Shown here in pieces: positions 40,727 through 50,613 of a stretch of DNA of 64,000 nucleotides. The notes under the pieces were generated by a model. It had not been told where the DNA came from. It worked only from the letters and a program-made list of their open reading frames with translations, and did no database searches. A program made the translations under genes and the position numbers. Source of the DNA: Leucobacter chromiireducens. Its GTDB lineage: Bacteria; Actinomycetota; Actinomycetes; Actinomycetales; Microbacteriaceae. The first letter of the stretch is position 1; every line of letters starts with the position of its first letter. The stretch spans positions 1 to 64,000 of the forward strand of contig NZ_RPDI01000007.1 in assembly GCF_003917135.1 (NCBI RefSeq), given 5' to 3'.

Positions 40727-41776
40727 ATGAGCGAGGACCGCGAGACGCCCGGCGCGAGGGCAGCGGAGACCCCCGAGGCAACCGGCGTCCCCGGTGCGCC
40801 CGTCGAGGAGGTTCAGGCCAGCGAGACCGAGGTGCTGCGCGCCGTGCAGCGCTCGCGCGACACCGCATCCGACGATGCTGCGGCTGCAGCAGGCGATGCG
40901 GCTGGCGCGGCCGACGCCGCACCAGCCGCGGATGCGGCGGGCGAGGCGGCATCGGACGCGCCCGTCGGACAGGCGGACCTCGACGAGGCCGAGCGCGCGC
41001 GCCGCGCAGCGATCAGCGAGGTGGACACCCAGCTCGACATGTCCCCTGCGCCCACCACGAGCGCCCCGGCCACCGTGCCCGACTACGAGGAGCTGCCGAG
41101 CGCTGCGCCGGGCGCCGAGCCCTTCGGCGCCGCGCTTCCGCCCGCGCGCGACGGCGAGATCCGCGTGAGCGCCGATCACCCCATGGCTGCGCTGTACACG
41201 CAGACGCCGATGCCGCCCGAGCTGCGCGGCAACCGCGGCGCTGGTGTGCTCATCTCGCTGCTCTCGACCGTGGTGTTCGCCGCGCTCTACTTCGGCGTCA
41301 TTGCCGCCTGGGTGTCGCAGTACTTCCCGCCGTCGACCTTCGTGAGCGAGGGGCTGCTGCCGTGGCTGACCTCGCTCAGCTTCATCATCCCCGTCGTCAC
41401 GTTCTTCGTTGCCTCGGTGCTGCTCGTGCTGATCGTCGGCCGCGCCGGCTGGTGGGCATACGTGCTCGGCGGCTTCCTGGTCGCCGCGCTGGTGTGGGGG
41501 AGCGCGACGCTCGCCCTCGGCCAGTTCGGCACGCCGTACGCCTCCGCACAGGAGCTGCTCCCCGGCTTCTCGATCGGGATCGATTCCGCGATGGCCCTCG
41601 TGCACCGCTTCGGCCTCACGGTTCCCGCGCTCGCGGCTGCCGCGGTGGCCCGCGAGGTGACCGTGTGGTTCGGCGCGTGGATCGGCGCGCGCGGCAGGCG
41701 CATGAAGCTCCGCAACGCTGAGGCGCTCGCCGAGTACGAGGCGGCGCTCGCAGAGGTCCAGGCGAAGCAGCCGTGA
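40727..41776 (+). CDS. Membrane protein with a long acidic Ala-rich N-terminus (unknown)
   Basis: The 349-residue protein has a 165-residue polar N-terminal part rich in Ala, Asp and Glu, then four hydrophobic helices (from about residues 172, 212, 240 and 287), and a short charged coil at the end. GAGAGGTGA precedes the ATG. It is the first gene of a unit of three linked by GTGA overlaps. I do not recognise the family; such proteins appear restricted to relatives. Confidence 0.7.
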   Translation: MSEDRETPGARAAETPEATGVPGAPVEEVQASETEVLRAVQRSRDTASDDAAAAAGDAAGAADAAPAADAAGEAASDAPVGQADLDEAERARRAAISEVDTQLDMSPAPTTSAPATVPDYEELPSAAPGAEPFGAALPPARDGEIRVSADHPMAALYTQTPMPPELRGNRGAGVLISLLSTVVFAALYFGVIAAWVSQYFPPSTFVSEGLLPWLTSLSFIIPVVTFFVASVLLVLIVGRAGWWAYVLGGFLVAALVWGSATLALGQFGTPYASAQELLPGFSIGIDSAMALVHRFGLTVPALAAAAVAREVTVWFGAWIGARGRRMKLRNAEALAEYEAALAEVQAKQP

Positions 41777-42255
41777 GCACAGGGCCCCGCCGTGGGGTCA
41801 CCCGCGGGTACGTGGGGGCCCTGATCCTCGCCGCCGTGATCGTCGCGGTTGCGCTGCTCGTTGCCGTGTGGGGCGGGCTGACGCTCGCGCTCGAGCGCAT
41901 GCCGGTCGCCACCCCAGCGGTGCCCGTGTGGGCCGCGCCGCTCGTGCTGCTCCTCGCGCTCGGCCTGCTCGCCGCGGCGATGTGGGCTCAGGCGCTCACC
42001 CTGCTCCGCGGGCGGCGCACACCAGCATGGGGCCAGCTGATCGCGGTCGCCGCCGGCGCCTACCTGCTCTGGGGGCTCGCCGGCAGCCTCGCCGGGATGC
42101 ACCTCGACGACACCTGGCTCAGCCCGTTCGCGATCACGCTCGCCGCGATCTGGCTGCTCGCGCAGCTGCTGTTCTGGGCGGTGCTTGCGCGCCGCGTGTA
42201 CACCGACCGACCGCCGCCGCGCTGGCCGTGGGAGCGCACGGAAGACGAGGAGTGA
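41773..42255 (+). CDS. Four-helix membrane protein (unknown)
   Basis: The 160-residue protein has four hydrophobic helices (about residues 14-36, 52-72, 84-104 and 118-138) and a cytoplasmic-type tail ending in WPWERTEDEE. GTG 41773 overlaps the preceding stop, and its own stop overlaps the next start, so the unit is translationally coupled. Family not recognised. Confidence 0.7.
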   Translation: MSTGPRRGVTRGYVGALILAAVIVAVALLVAVWGGLTLALERMPVATPAVPVWAAPLVLLLALGLLAAAMWAQALTLLRGRRTPAWGQLIAVAAGAYLLWGLAGSLAGMHLDDTWLSPFAITLAAIWLLAQLLFWAVLARRVYTDRPPPRWPWERTEDEE

Positions 42256-42893
42256 GCGTGGCGGCAACGATCGCGGATCGCGTCTCCGGCGCCGTGGACG
42301 CCTGGCTCCGCTGGGTGCCGCGCTGGAGCCCGGGATCGCACCGCGGCCGCGCGCGGCTGTGCGCGCGGTGCACGGGCTCGCCGGTGCTCACGGCCGCGGG
42401 GCTGTCCGGCGACGTGCCGCACCAGGTGACGCACGCGCTCGTGTCGCGGCTGCAGCGCATCATCGACCGCCAGGTGGACGAGTTCACGGCGGCGGAACTC
42501 CCCGCACTGCACGCCGAGCTCACGCACGATGAACTCTGGCGTGCCGGCGGCTACGACCCGGCCGCGAATCTTGCCCCGGAGTACGAGGGCCTCGATCCGG
42601 ATCCGGAACCCGGCGACGACGCGCAGCCGTTCCTGTTCACCCTGTCCGGGCTCGCCGAGGAGTCCCAGCCCGCGCCTCCGCTCCCGCGGCCCCCGCTCAG
42701 CCAGGCCGAGAAGCGGCAGATCCGCGACGAGATCGCGCGGGCGGACGCGTACGCGGAGGAGTGCGGGCGCGAGGTCTGCTTCGCGCTGCTCGACCACCGT
42801 GAGCGCATCACCTCTGCGGTGGCGCGCTTCGTCGAGCCGCAGATCCGCGCGATGCTCGACGAGCTCAGCCAGGGGCTCGAACCGCCGCAGTAG
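42252..42893 (+). CDS. Soluble protein with one CxxC motif (unknown)
   Basis: The 213-residue protein has a Trp- and Arg-rich N-terminus (WLRWVPRWSPGSHRGRARL) followed by CARC, then a helical middle region and an acidic and Pro-rich linker. The last 70 residues are predicted helical. GTG 42252 overlaps the upstream stop; GTG 42258 is an alternative. No known domain is seen. It is the last gene of the three-gene unit behind rpoC. Confidence 0.65.
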   Translation: MSVAATIADRVSGAVDAWLRWVPRWSPGSHRGRARLCARCTGSPVLTAAGLSGDVPHQVTHALVSRLQRIIDRQVDEFTAAELPALHAELTHDELWRAGGYDPAANLAPEYEGLDPDPEPGDDAQPFLFTLSGLAEESQPAPPLPRPPLSQAEKRQIRDEIARADAYAEECGREVCFALLDHRERITSAVARFVEPQIRAMLDELSQGLEPPQ

Positions 42894-42935
42894 TCGTGCG
42901 GAAGCCCGAGCCAGCGGAGGCTGGCCCGCTGCGGC

Positions 42936-44291
42936 CTACGCGGCTGTGAGCTGGCGCCGCTTCGGGACGATCGTCACCGCGACTGCGGCGAGGACCGCCA
43001 CGAGCGCGAAGGTGATGAAGTTCCACTCGACACCCACCTGCAGCGCTGCGATCCAGCCGCCGAGCAGCGGCCCGGTGATGGCGCCGATCCGCGCGAAGCT
43101 GAGCGCCCAGCCTGTCGCGGTCGCGCGGATTGCCGGCGGGTAGTAGTCCGTGATGTAGCCGGTAAGCACGAGCGAGGTGGAGATCGAGCCAACCCCCGAG
43201 ATGCCGACGAAGATGAGGTTCGTCAGCATCGAGTTGGGGAACATCATGAGCAGGCACGCGACCGCGCCGAGCAGGTAGAACACCACGAGCACCGGGCGCG
43301 CACCGAAGCGGTCGGCGAGCCAGCCGAGCGCCAGGCCGCCGACGGCCGAGGAGAGACTGAACACCAGGAGGAATGCCAGGGCGGGGCCCAGGTCGTAGCC
43401 GCTCTCGCGCATGATCGACGGCAACCACGAGTTCAGGCCGTAGACGAGCAGCAGCCCGGCGAAGAGCGCAACCCAGAGCGCGATCGTGGCCCGCAGCGAG
43501 GACCGGGAGAACAGGCCGCGTAGGATCTGCCACCACTGTGGCCGCGGGCGAGCGGTCTCCGCTGCGGCGGCCCCGCCGCCGGGGGTGTCAGGGGCCGCCC
43601 CCTGCTGCGGAATGTACGGCCGGATCCGGAGCCGCTCGGCGAGCTGCGCCGCCTGCGCGTGGCTGCCGCGATTCTCGAGCGACTCGAGCGACTCGGGAAG
43701 CAGCACGGCGATGACGGGCAGGAGCAGCACGGGTAACGCGCCGATCGCCACCACCCACCGCCAGCCGAGCGGCTCGAGCAGCAGCATGGCGACGATGGCG
43801 GACACGACGATCCCGAGCGAGTAGCCGGAGTACATGATGCCGTAGTTCAGCGCCCGCTTGCGGGGCGCAGAGTATTCGATGGTGAGGGCGGCGGCGACCG
43901 GGACGATCCCGCCCATGCCGAGCCCACCGAGGAAACGGAACAGCCCGAACACCTCTGGCGTCGGGGCGAGCGCCGCGCCCAGCTGCATCGACGTGAAGAT
44001 GAACATCGAGATGAGGAGCATGCGCTTGCGACCGAGCCGGTCGCTCAGCGTGCCGATCGCGAGCGCGCCGATGAGCATGCCGACGAGCGCCCACGATGCG
44101 AGGCCGCCGAGCTCGACCGGGCCGAGCGACCAGGCCCGGTACTCCGCGAGCGAGGGGAGCACGGCGCCGATCACGCCGACGTCGTAGCCCTCGGAGAGAA
44201 TCGCGAGCCAACAGCAGAGCAGCACGAGGCCGGTCACGGAACGGGGGACCGGCCAGTCGGCGGCCCGCGGTGCGGTATGGGTTTGGGACAT
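42936..44291 (-). CDS. AAHS-family aromatic acid:proton symporter (MFS)
   Basis: The 451-residue protein has about twelve helices. The AAHS signs are GYDVGVIGAVLPSL in helix 1 (the DxGxxxP region with the conserved Asp), GTLSDRLGRKRMLL between helices 2 and 3, and GMGGIVPVA. Family members import benzoate, 4-hydroxybenzoate or related acids with protons. ATG 44291 has AAGGAGA in front. A CoA ligase gene for aromatic acids lies 46 bases upstream on the same strand, giving a clear uptake-and-activation pair. Confidence 0.88.
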   Translation of the reverse strand: MSQTHTAPRAADWPVPRSVTGLVLLCCWLAILSEGYDVGVIGAVLPSLAEYRAWSLGPVELGGLASWALVGMLIGALAIGTLSDRLGRKRMLLISMFIFTSMQLGAALAPTPEVFGLFRFLGGLGMGGIVPVAAALTIEYSAPRKRALNYGIMYSGYSLGIVVSAIVAMLLLEPLGWRWVVAIGALPVLLLPVIAVLLPESLESLENRGSHAQAAQLAERLRIRPYIPQQGAAPDTPGGGAAAAETARPRPQWWQILRGLFSRSSLRATIALWVALFAGLLLVYGLNSWLPSIMRESGYDLGPALAFLLVFSLSSAVGGLALGWLADRFGARPVLVVFYLLGAVACLLMMFPNSMLTNLIFVGISGVGSISTSLVLTGYITDYYPPAIRATATGWALSFARIGAITGPLLGGWIAALQVGVEWNFITFALVAVLAAVAVTIVPKRRQLTAA

Positions 44292-44337
44292 CGTTGTCTC
44301 CTTCGGTTCGAGCGGAGCCTCGCGGGGCGAGGAGTCG

Positions 44338-46014
44338 CTAATCTCCGTGCGTGCGGGCGGATGGTGCGGCGAGCCCCGAGTCGCGCTGCGCGCTGGCGGC
44401 GCGCTCGCGGAGCACAAAGTGCTGGACCTTGCCGCTGGGGTTGCGCGGGAGCGCGTCGAGGTAGTCGATCCGGCGTGGGCACTTGTAGATGGCCAGCTGG
44501 TCCTTCACGTGGGCGAGGATCGAGTTCGTGAGATCCGACCCGGCGGTGGTTCCTGCGCGCGGCACGACGTACGCGCTGACGATCACTCCCTTGTCCGGGT
44601 CCGGGCGACCGATCACCGCGCACTCGAGGACGCCGGGGTGGGTGCTGATCACCTCCTCAACCTCCGGCGCCCCGACGTTGTACCCGGCGGTGACGATGAT
44701 CGAGTCGGACCGTGCCTGGAACGTGAAGTAGCCGTCGGCGTCGCGCACGTAGGTGTCGCCGGTGACATTCCAGCCGTTTCGCACGTAGTCCGCCTGCCGT
44801 TCGTCGTCGAGGTAGCGGCACCCCGTCGGCCCGATCACCGCGAGGTGTCCCGCTTCGCCAGGCCCGAGCTCCGCGCCGGTGTCGTCCAGGATGGTGGCGC
44901 GGTAGCCGGGGACCGCGCGGCCGGTCGCCCCCGGCCGGATCTCGTCGCCCGCGGCCGAGACGAACACGTGGAGCATCTCGGTCGAACCGATCCCGTTGAC
45001 CAGGCGAAGCCCGCTCGCCTCCTCGACGGCGGCGAAGACCTCGGGCGGCAGGTGCTCGCCGGCGGAGACGCCGATGCGGAGGTGCGAGAGCTCGGCGGCG
45101 TAGCCCTCTTTCAGGATCGTGCGGTACCCGGTCGGCGCGGTGTAGAGCACCGTGATCCCGAGCTGGTCGATGACTTCGGCGAGCTGGAGCGGCCCTGGCT
45201 TCTCGAGCAGCACCATGGCCCCGCCGCTGCGCAGCGGGAACACGACGAGCCCGCCCAGCCCGAACGTGAATGCGAGCGGGGCGGTGCTGGCGCTCACGTC
45301 GTCGGGGGTGAGGCGGAGCGTGTGCGTGGCGAACGTGTCGGCGTTCGCGAGAATGTCGCGGTGGAAGTGCATCGTGACCTTCGGTGAGCCGGTCGTTCCC
45401 GAGGTCGCGCCGAAGAGCGCGACATCGTCGGCGGCCGTCTGCACCGCGGTGAAGTGCGCGGGGTGCGCGTCGCAGCGCGCCGCGAAGTCGTCGGCAGCCT
45501 CGCCGGTGAGCACGACGCGGTGCGCTGGCACGTGCGCGTGCAGGGTCGTCGCTATCTCGTCGAGGGTCTCGGCGTCCACGAACGCCCCGGCCGGGCGCAC
45601 CTTGGCCAGCACGTTCCCCACCTCGTGCGACTTCCAGGCGGTCATGGTGGTCACGACGATGCCGCCGGCCTTCAGCGTGCCGAGCCAACAGGCCACGGCC
45701 CACGGGCTGTTCGCCATGCGGAGGAACACGCGATTGCCCGGCACCAGGCCCAGTTCGGTGGTGAGGAGGTGCGCCACCTGATTGGCGCGGCGCTGCAGCT
45801 CGCCGTAGCTCCACGAGGTACCGTCGGCGAGCAGGATGGCCGACCGCTCCGCGCCGTACCGCGCGGTGGTGACGTCGATCAGCTCCGCTGCGGCGTTGAG
45901 CCGATCCGGATACTGGAGCTCTGGCAGGGTGAACTCGAGCCGCGGCCAGGCTTCCTGCGGGGGAAGCATGTCGCGCGCGAAGGTGTCGGTGTATGCACTC
46001 GGAGAAAGCTTCAT
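44338..46014 (-). CDS. Aromatic acid-CoA ligase, 2-aminobenzoate/benzoate type
   Basis: The 558-residue ANL-superfamily enzyme has the phosphate loop GATSGTTGSPK, the core motif GIGSTEM, the hinge region VTGDTYVRDADG and the catalytic Lys in NPSGKVQ. The N-terminus (DTFARDMLPP, then LPELQYPDRLN) resembles 2-aminobenzoate-CoA ligases. It forms aryl-CoA from the acid, ATP and CoA in the cytosol. Benzoate is also possible as substrate. No ring-cleavage genes lie nearby. Confidence 0.82.
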   Translation of the reverse strand: MKLSPSAYTDTFARDMLPPQEAWPRLEFTLPELQYPDRLNAAAELIDVTTARYGAERSAILLADGTSWSYGELQRRANQVAHLLTTELGLVPGNRVFLRMANSPWAVACWLGTLKAGGIVVTTMTAWKSHEVGNVLAKVRPAGAFVDAETLDEIATTLHAHVPAHRVVLTGEAADDFAARCDAHPAHFTAVQTAADDVALFGATSGTTGSPKVTMHFHRDILANADTFATHTLRLTPDDVSASTAPLAFTFGLGGLVVFPLRSGGAMVLLEKPGPLQLAEVIDQLGITVLYTAPTGYRTILKEGYAAELSHLRIGVSAGEHLPPEVFAAVEEASGLRLVNGIGSTEMLHVFVSAAGDEIRPGATGRAVPGYRATILDDTGAELGPGEAGHLAVIGPTGCRYLDDERQADYVRNGWNVTGDTYVRDADGYFTFQARSDSIIVTAGYNVGAPEVEEVISTHPGVLECAVIGRPDPDKGVIVSAYVVPRAGTTAGSDLTNSILAHVKDQLAIYKCPRRIDYLDALPRNPSGKVQHFVLRERAASAQRDSGLAAPSARTHGD

Positions 46015-46273
46015 TGCTTTGCTCCCTTCCTGAAAACGGCGGGGCGGGGAGGGGGTGGCTCAGCGGGGCCGCGGATGATGACCGGCGGCGACACCCAGTG
46101 AGGTGTCACAACCCTGACGGTCGTCATGGAACTGCAATGTAGCACCGGCGCGGTTGCGCGTCACTGGCGAGCCGAGCGCCGCCCATCAGATTGGGTAGTT
46201 TTGTCTCGAACTGCGTGCTTCGCCTGCGAGTTTCTTGAGTGCGAAGCAGTCGATTGAGTGCGAAACCTCCGCG
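46015..46273. other. Gap between ligase and paaX
   Basis: Lower-GC gap that should contain the ligase promoter. It holds a short palindrome, TGACG-GT-CGTCA, near 46118-46129, possibly a regulator half-site. No gene is seen. Confidence 0.4.
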
Positions 46274-47089
46274 CTACCGCAGAGTGAGCCGAGTGTCTGC
46301 GTACTCGGCCGCGGCGACCGAAAAGCGATCGTGGATCGCGTGGAAGAGCGCCTCGGCGGCGATTCCCGGCCACTGCGCGGGGAGCGCGGCCAGGGGCAGC
46401 CCGGGATCAAGATAGGGGAACCGGCGCCACGCGGTGATCGCGGACACGTATGTCGAGAACGCGGAGGCGCCGCTCGCCGGCTGCCGGAGCGCGCCGCCAT
46501 GGGTGGCAAGGAACTCCTGGTAGCGGGCGGCGATCGCCGGGAGGTCCCACCACTGGGCGAGCTGCTGCGTTGCGCGCTCATTGTTCACGTGCGTGCCGAG
46601 GAAGAGGTCGACGTAGCCGGCGAGCCCGCGCTCGGCGAGCGCAGCGCGCGCCTCGTCGAGAACGTGACCGGGCGCGATCCAGAGCCCGCCGTTCACCTGG
46701 CCAAAGCCCAGCTGGGTGAGGAGCGAACGCAGTCGGTGGCGCACCGGGCGCTCCCGTTCGGGGACGGTGAACGACGCGAGTAGCCAGGGGGAGGTCGGCT
46801 GGGCGCGCTGCTGCGCGAAGATCCGGCGGTCGCCCGCGGCATAGACGGACTCGAGTGCGTCGGAGAGCCGGTATGCGGCGATGCCGCCCGTCCGCGTGCT
46901 GATGAGCATGCCACGGCCCTTGAGCCTCGACACCGTCGACCGAACGGCGCCGGGTTCCACCCCGAGGTCGGCCATGAGGGAGATGAGATCCGCCACCGCG
47001 ACGGGCCGCGTGCGTGCGTAGATGCCGAAGACGGTGATGATGAGGTGCTGGGGCCTGGCGCTCGTGTCTGCGGCGGTGGCGTCGCTCAT
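46274..47089 (-). CDS. PaaX-family transcriptional regulator
   Basis: The 271-residue protein has the N-terminal winged helix of PaaX (LISLMADLGVEPGAVRSTVSRLKGRGML) and the family core (WLLASFTVPERERPVRHRLR, then GLWIAPGHV). PaaX members repress aromatic-acid genes and are released by an aryl-CoA such as phenylacetyl-CoA. Here the gene directly precedes the aromatic CoA ligase and permease genes on the same strand, which it probably controls, with the ligase product a candidate inducer. ATG 47089 is used rather than a longer frame. Confidence 0.88.
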   Translation of the reverse strand: MSDATAADTSARPQHLIITVFGIYARTRPVAVADLISLMADLGVEPGAVRSTVSRLKGRGMLISTRTGGIAAYRLSDALESVYAAGDRRIFAQQRAQPTSPWLLASFTVPERERPVRHRLRSLLTQLGFGQVNGGLWIAPGHVLDEARAALAERGLAGYVDLFLGTHVNNERATQQLAQWWDLPAIAARYQEFLATHGGALRQPASGASAFSTYVSAITAWRRFPYLDPGLPLAALPAQWPGIAAEALFHAIHDRFSVAAAEYADTRLTLR

Positions 47090-47148
47090 GCTGTCGCAGT
47101 GTAGTGGCTCGCCTCGTCCCTTGCGCGGCACGACGCGAGCGCGTAAAG

Positions 47149-47326
47149 TTGCTTCTTGGTGTGCTCCAGCGTACTGAGCCGTGCCTGCACGGAGCCGGAA
47201 GGGGGAGCGCGCCACGGGACCACCGCCCCTCGGGGCGGTACCCCCACGGCATAGCTGCACTCAGGGAGGGACCTCGCGTTCGCGCGGGCGATCGACCAGC
47301 AGCTCCGTGCCCGCGCAAGCGGGCGC
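47149..47326 (+). promoter_or_regulatory. Promoter and structured leader of the str operon
   Basis: TTGCTT and TACTGA lie 17 bases apart at 47149-47177, a moderate promoter. Two hairpins stand in the leader: ACCGCCCC/GGGGCGGT at 47222-47239 and GTGCCCGC/GCGGGC at 47305-47326. About 230 bases separate the promoter from rpsL; the hairpins may regulate it, but no known leader class is recognised. Confidence 0.4.
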
Positions 47327-47383
47327 ACATGCTCAAACCATTGCAGCATTCCTGTCACCGTGCAGGAGTACATAGGAGAATCA

Positions 47384-47755
47384 GTGCCAACTATTCAGCA
47401 GTTGGTTCGCAAGGGCCGGTCGCCGAAGGTCTCCAAGACCAAGGCTCCCGCTCTGAAGGCGAACCCACAGCAGGCCGGGGTATGCACCCGTGTCTACACC
47501 ACCACCCCGAAGAAGCCGAACTCGGCGATGCGTAAGGTCGCTCGTGTGAAGCTCCGTAACGGGACCGAGGTCACCGCCTACATTCCTGGCGAGGGTCACA
47601 ACCTGCAGGAGCACTCGCTGGTGCTCGTGCGCGGTGGTCGTGTCAAGGACCTCCCCGGTGTCCGCTACAAGATCGTGCGCGGCGCGCTCGACACGCAGGC
47701 GGTCAAGGACCGTCAGCAGGCTCGTAGCCGCTACGGTGCAAAGAAGGTGAAGTAA
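47384..47755 (+). CDS. rpsL: 30S ribosomal protein S12
   Basis: The 123-residue protein starts at GTG 47384 with AGGAGA in front. Lys43 (in [10 protein letters not shown]) and the Lys of RVKDLPGVR are both the normal residues, so no streptomycin-resistance change is seen. Its TAA shares one base with the rpsG start. Confidence 0.97.
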   Translation: MPTIQQLVRKGRSPKVSKTKAPALKANPQQAGVCTRVYTTTPKKPNSAMRKVARVKLRNGTEVTAYIPGEGHNLQEHSLVLVRGGRVKDLPGVRYKIVRGALDTQAVKDRQQARSRYGAKKVK

Positions 47756-48225
47756 TGCCCCGTAAAGGTCCTGCTCCCAAGCGCCCCGTCGTCGCCGATC
47801 CCGTATACGGCGCCCCCATCGTGAGCCAGCTCGTCAACAAGATTCTTCTTGATGGCAAGAAGGGTCTTGCCGAGCGCATCGTCTACGGTGCACTCGAGAA
47901 CGTTGCCGAGAAGTCCGGTCAGGACGCAGTGACGGTCCTCAAGAAGGCGCTCGACAACGTGCGCCCCACGCTTGAGGTTCGTTCGCGTCGCGTCGGCGGC
48001 AGCACCTACCAGGTGCCCGTCGAGGTGAAGCCGCACCGCGCGAACACGCTCGCGCTGCGCTGGCTGACCAGCTACGCAAAGGCTCGTCGCGAGAACACGA
48101 TGACCGACCGTCTCACCAACGAGATCCTCGACGCATCCAACGGCCTCGGTGCCGCGGTGAAGCGTCGCGAAGACACGCACAAGATGGCCGAGTCGAACCG
48201 CGCGTTCGCTCACTACCGCTGGTAA
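47755..48225 (+). CDS. rpsG: 30S ribosomal protein S7
   Basis: The 156-residue protein begins [12 protein letters not shown], binds 16S rRNA and starts head assembly. The ATG overlaps the rpsL stop by one base. A GC-rich hairpin follows in the gap before fusA. Confidence 0.97.
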   Translation: MPRKGPAPKRPVVADPVYGAPIVSQLVNKILLDGKKGLAERIVYGALENVAEKSGQDAVTVLKKALDNVRPTLEVRSRRVGGSTYQVPVEVKPHRANTLALRWLTSYAKARRENTMTDRLTNEILDASNGLGAAVKRREDTHKMAESNRAFAHYRW

Positions 48226-48245
48226 TCACACCCCGGTAGACCCAG

Positions 48246-48285
48246 GGGGTGGGTGGCATCGCCGCGCGCGATGCTGCCCACCCGC
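48246..48285 (+). other. Hairpin between rpsG and fusA
   Basis: GGGTGG, then GCATCGC and GCGATGC, then CCCACCC pair as an interrupted stem of about 13 bp around a CGCGC-type loop. The gap is 113 bases, longer than the others in the operon. It may lower read-through into fusA or protect the message. Confidence 0.4.
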
Positions 48286-48338
48286 TGCGGGGCACACCCC
48301 CGCAATCCAAACTTTCACCCCCACCCGGAGGAGACCCC

Positions 48339-50453
48339 GTGGCACAAGACGTGCTCACCGACCTGAGCAAGGTCCGCAACATCGGCATCATGGCTCACAT
48401 TGATGCCGGCAAGACCACCACCACCGAGCGCATCCTGTTCTACACGGGTGTCAACCACAAGCTGGGCGAGACCCACGACGGTGCCTCGACGACTGACTGG
48501 ATGGAGCAGGAGAAGGAGCGCGGCATCACGATCACGTCTGCCGCCGTGACCTGCTTCTGGAACAAGAACCAGATCAACATCATCGACACCCCGGGCCACG
48601 TCGACTTCACCGTCGAGGTGGAGCGCTCGCTCCGCGTGCTCGACGGCGCCGTCGCAGTGTTCGACGGCAAGGAGGGCGTTGAGCCCCAGTCCGAGACCGT
48701 GTGGCGTCAGGCCGACAAGTACGGCGTCCCCCGCATCTGCTTCGTCAACAAGATGGACAAGATGGGCGCGGACTTCTACTTCACCGTCGACACCATCATC
48801 AACCGCCTGGGTGCGAAGCCGCTCGTGATGCAGCTGCCCATCGGCTCGGAGTCGGACTTCATCGGTGTCGTCGACCTGCTGTCGATGAAGGCGTTCGTCT
48901 GGGAGGGTGACTCGAAGGGTGACGTCACCCTCGGTGCGAACTACGAGACGCAGGAGATCCCCGCTGACCTTCAGGCGCGCGCAGAAGAGTACCGTGCGAA
49001 GCTCGTCGAGACGGTCGCTGAGACCGACGACGCGCTGCTCGAGAAGTTCTTCGGTGGCGAGGAGCTCACGATCGACGAGATCAAGGGCGGCATCCGCAAG
49101 CTCGTCGTGAACAACGAGATCTACCCCGTCTACTGCGGCTCGGCCTTCAAGAACCGCGGCATCCAGCCGATGCTCGACGCGGTCGTTGACTTCCTGCCGA
49201 ACCCGCTCGACGTCGGCGCGATCGAGGCGCACGATCCCCGCGACGAGTCCGTCGTGATCGAGCGTCTGCCGAAGGCTGACCAGCCGTTCTCGGCGCTCGC
49301 GTTCAAGATCGCCGTGCACCCGTTCTTCGGTCGTCTCACCTACGTGCGCGTCTACTCGGGTCAGCTCGACTCGGGTGCCCAGGTCATCAACTCGACCAAG
49401 GGCAAGAAGGAGCGCATCGGCAAGATCTTCCAGATGCACGCCAACAAGGAGATGCCGGTCGACAACCTCACCGCTGGCAACATCTACGCGGTGATCGGTC
49501 TCAAGGACACCACCACTGGTGACACGCTCTGCGATCCGGACAACCAGGTCGTGCTCGAGTCGATGACCTTCCCGGAGCCCGTGATCGAGGTCGCCATTGA
49601 GCCCAAGACCAAGGGTGACCAGGAGAAGCTCGGCGTCGCCATCCAGAAGCTCGCCGAAGAGGATCCCACGTTCCGCGTGAGCCTCAACGCCGAGACCGGC
49701 CAGACGGTCATCGCCGGCATGGGCGAGCTGCACCTCGACATCCTCGTGGACCGCATGAAGCGCGAGTTCAAGGTCGAGGCGAACGTCGGTAAGCCTCAGG
49801 TGGCGTACCGCGAGACGATTCGCCGCGAGGTGCCGAAGTACGACTACACCCACAAGAAGCAGACCGGTGGTTCCGGTCAGTTCGCAAAGGTGCAGATCGC
49901 GCTTGCTCCGCTCGAGGTTGAGGGCGACAAGATCTACGAGTTCGAGGACAAGGTCACCGGTGGCCGCGTCCCGCGCGAGTACATCCCGTCCGTCAACGCG
50001 GGTATCCAGGACGCGATGGAGTACGGCATCCTCGCCGGCTTCCCCGTCGTCGGTGTTCGTGCGCAGCTGCTCGACGGCCAGTACCACGACGTCGACTCCT
50101 CCGAGATGGCGTTCAAGATCGCCGGCTCGATGGCGTTCAAGGAAGCGGCACGTCTTGCACAGCCCGTCATCCTCGAGCCCATGATGGCCGTCGAGGTCCG
50201 TACTCCCGAGGAGTACATGGGCGACGTCATCGGCGATCTGAACTCGCGTCGCGGGCAGATCCAGTCGATGGAGGACGCATCGGGTGTCAAGGTTGTGCGC
50301 GCACTCGTGCCGCTCTCCGAGATGTTCGGGTACATCGGTGATCTCCGGTCGAAGACCAGCGGTCGTGCGGTGTTCTCGATGACCTTCGACTCCTACGCGG
50401 AGGTTCCGAAGGCTGTGGCTGATGAGATCGTTCAGAAGGCTAAGGGCGAGTAA
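48339..50453 (+). CDS. fusA: Elongation factor G
   Basis: The 704-residue GTPase has G1 [14 protein letters not shown], the switch segment [11 protein letters not shown]3 DTPGHVDF and G4 NKMDKMG. The later domains that reach the decoding site are present (for example SGQFAKV and GAIQ-like GIQDAMEYG). GTG 48339 follows GGAGGAGACC; a longer frame from 48249 is rejected. It moves tRNA and mRNA during translation. Confidence 0.96.
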   Translation: MAQDVLTDLSKVRNIGIMAHIDAGKTTTTERILFYTGVNHKLGETHDGASTTDWMEQEKERGITITSAAVTCFWNKNQINIIDTPGHVDFTVEVERSLRVLDGAVAVFDGKEGVEPQSETVWRQADKYGVPRICFVNKMDKMGADFYFTVDTIINRLGAKPLVMQLPIGSESDFIGVVDLLSMKAFVWEGDSKGDVTLGANYETQEIPADLQARAEEYRAKLVETVAETDDALLEKFFGGEELTIDEIKGGIRKLVVNNEIYPVYCGSAFKNRGIQPMLDAVVDFLPNPLDVGAIEAHDPRDESVVIERLPKADQPFSALAFKIAVHPFFGRLTYVRVYSGQLDSGAQVINSTKGKKERIGKIFQMHANKEMPVDNLTAGNIYAVIGLKDTTTGDTLCDPDNQVVLESMTFPEPVIEVAIEPKTKGDQEKLGVAIQKLAEEDPTFRVSLNAETGQTVIAGMGELHLDILVDRMKREFKVEANVGKPQVAYRETIRREVPKYDYTHKKQTGGSGQFAKVQIALAPLEVEGDKIYEFEDKVTGGRVPREYIPSVNAGIQDAMEYGILAGFPVVGVRAQLLDGQYHDVDSSEMAFKIAGSMAFKEAARLAQPVILEPMMAVEVRTPEEYMGDVIGDLNSRRGQIQSMEDASGVKVVRALVPLSEMFGYIGDLRSKTSGRAVFSMTFDSYAEVPKAVADEIVQKAKGE

Positions 50454-50532
50454 CTCCGTCCGTCGGCCGGCGGCAGCTCACCCGGTTGCCGCCGGCCACC
50501 CCGCTCGGGTCGCGATCACCGTCCTGAGCTTG

Positions 50533-50538
50533 TAACAT
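50533..50538 (+). promoter_or_regulatory. Possible tuf promoter -10
   Basis: TAACAT lies 75 bases before the tuf start in a 160-base gap, as expected for an own tuf promoter; no clear -35 is visible. Confidence 0.3.
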
Positions 50539-50613
50539 AGGTACACACCCCGTACTCGTGCTCTCCGAAACCGTCGGAGGGTGGCGGTACTCGATGTCCT
50601 GAGGAGGACCATA

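Noticed and set aside
48315-50087. Long minus-strand frame in fusA
   Set aside because: It is a shadow of a certain gene, with no start site and biased composition.
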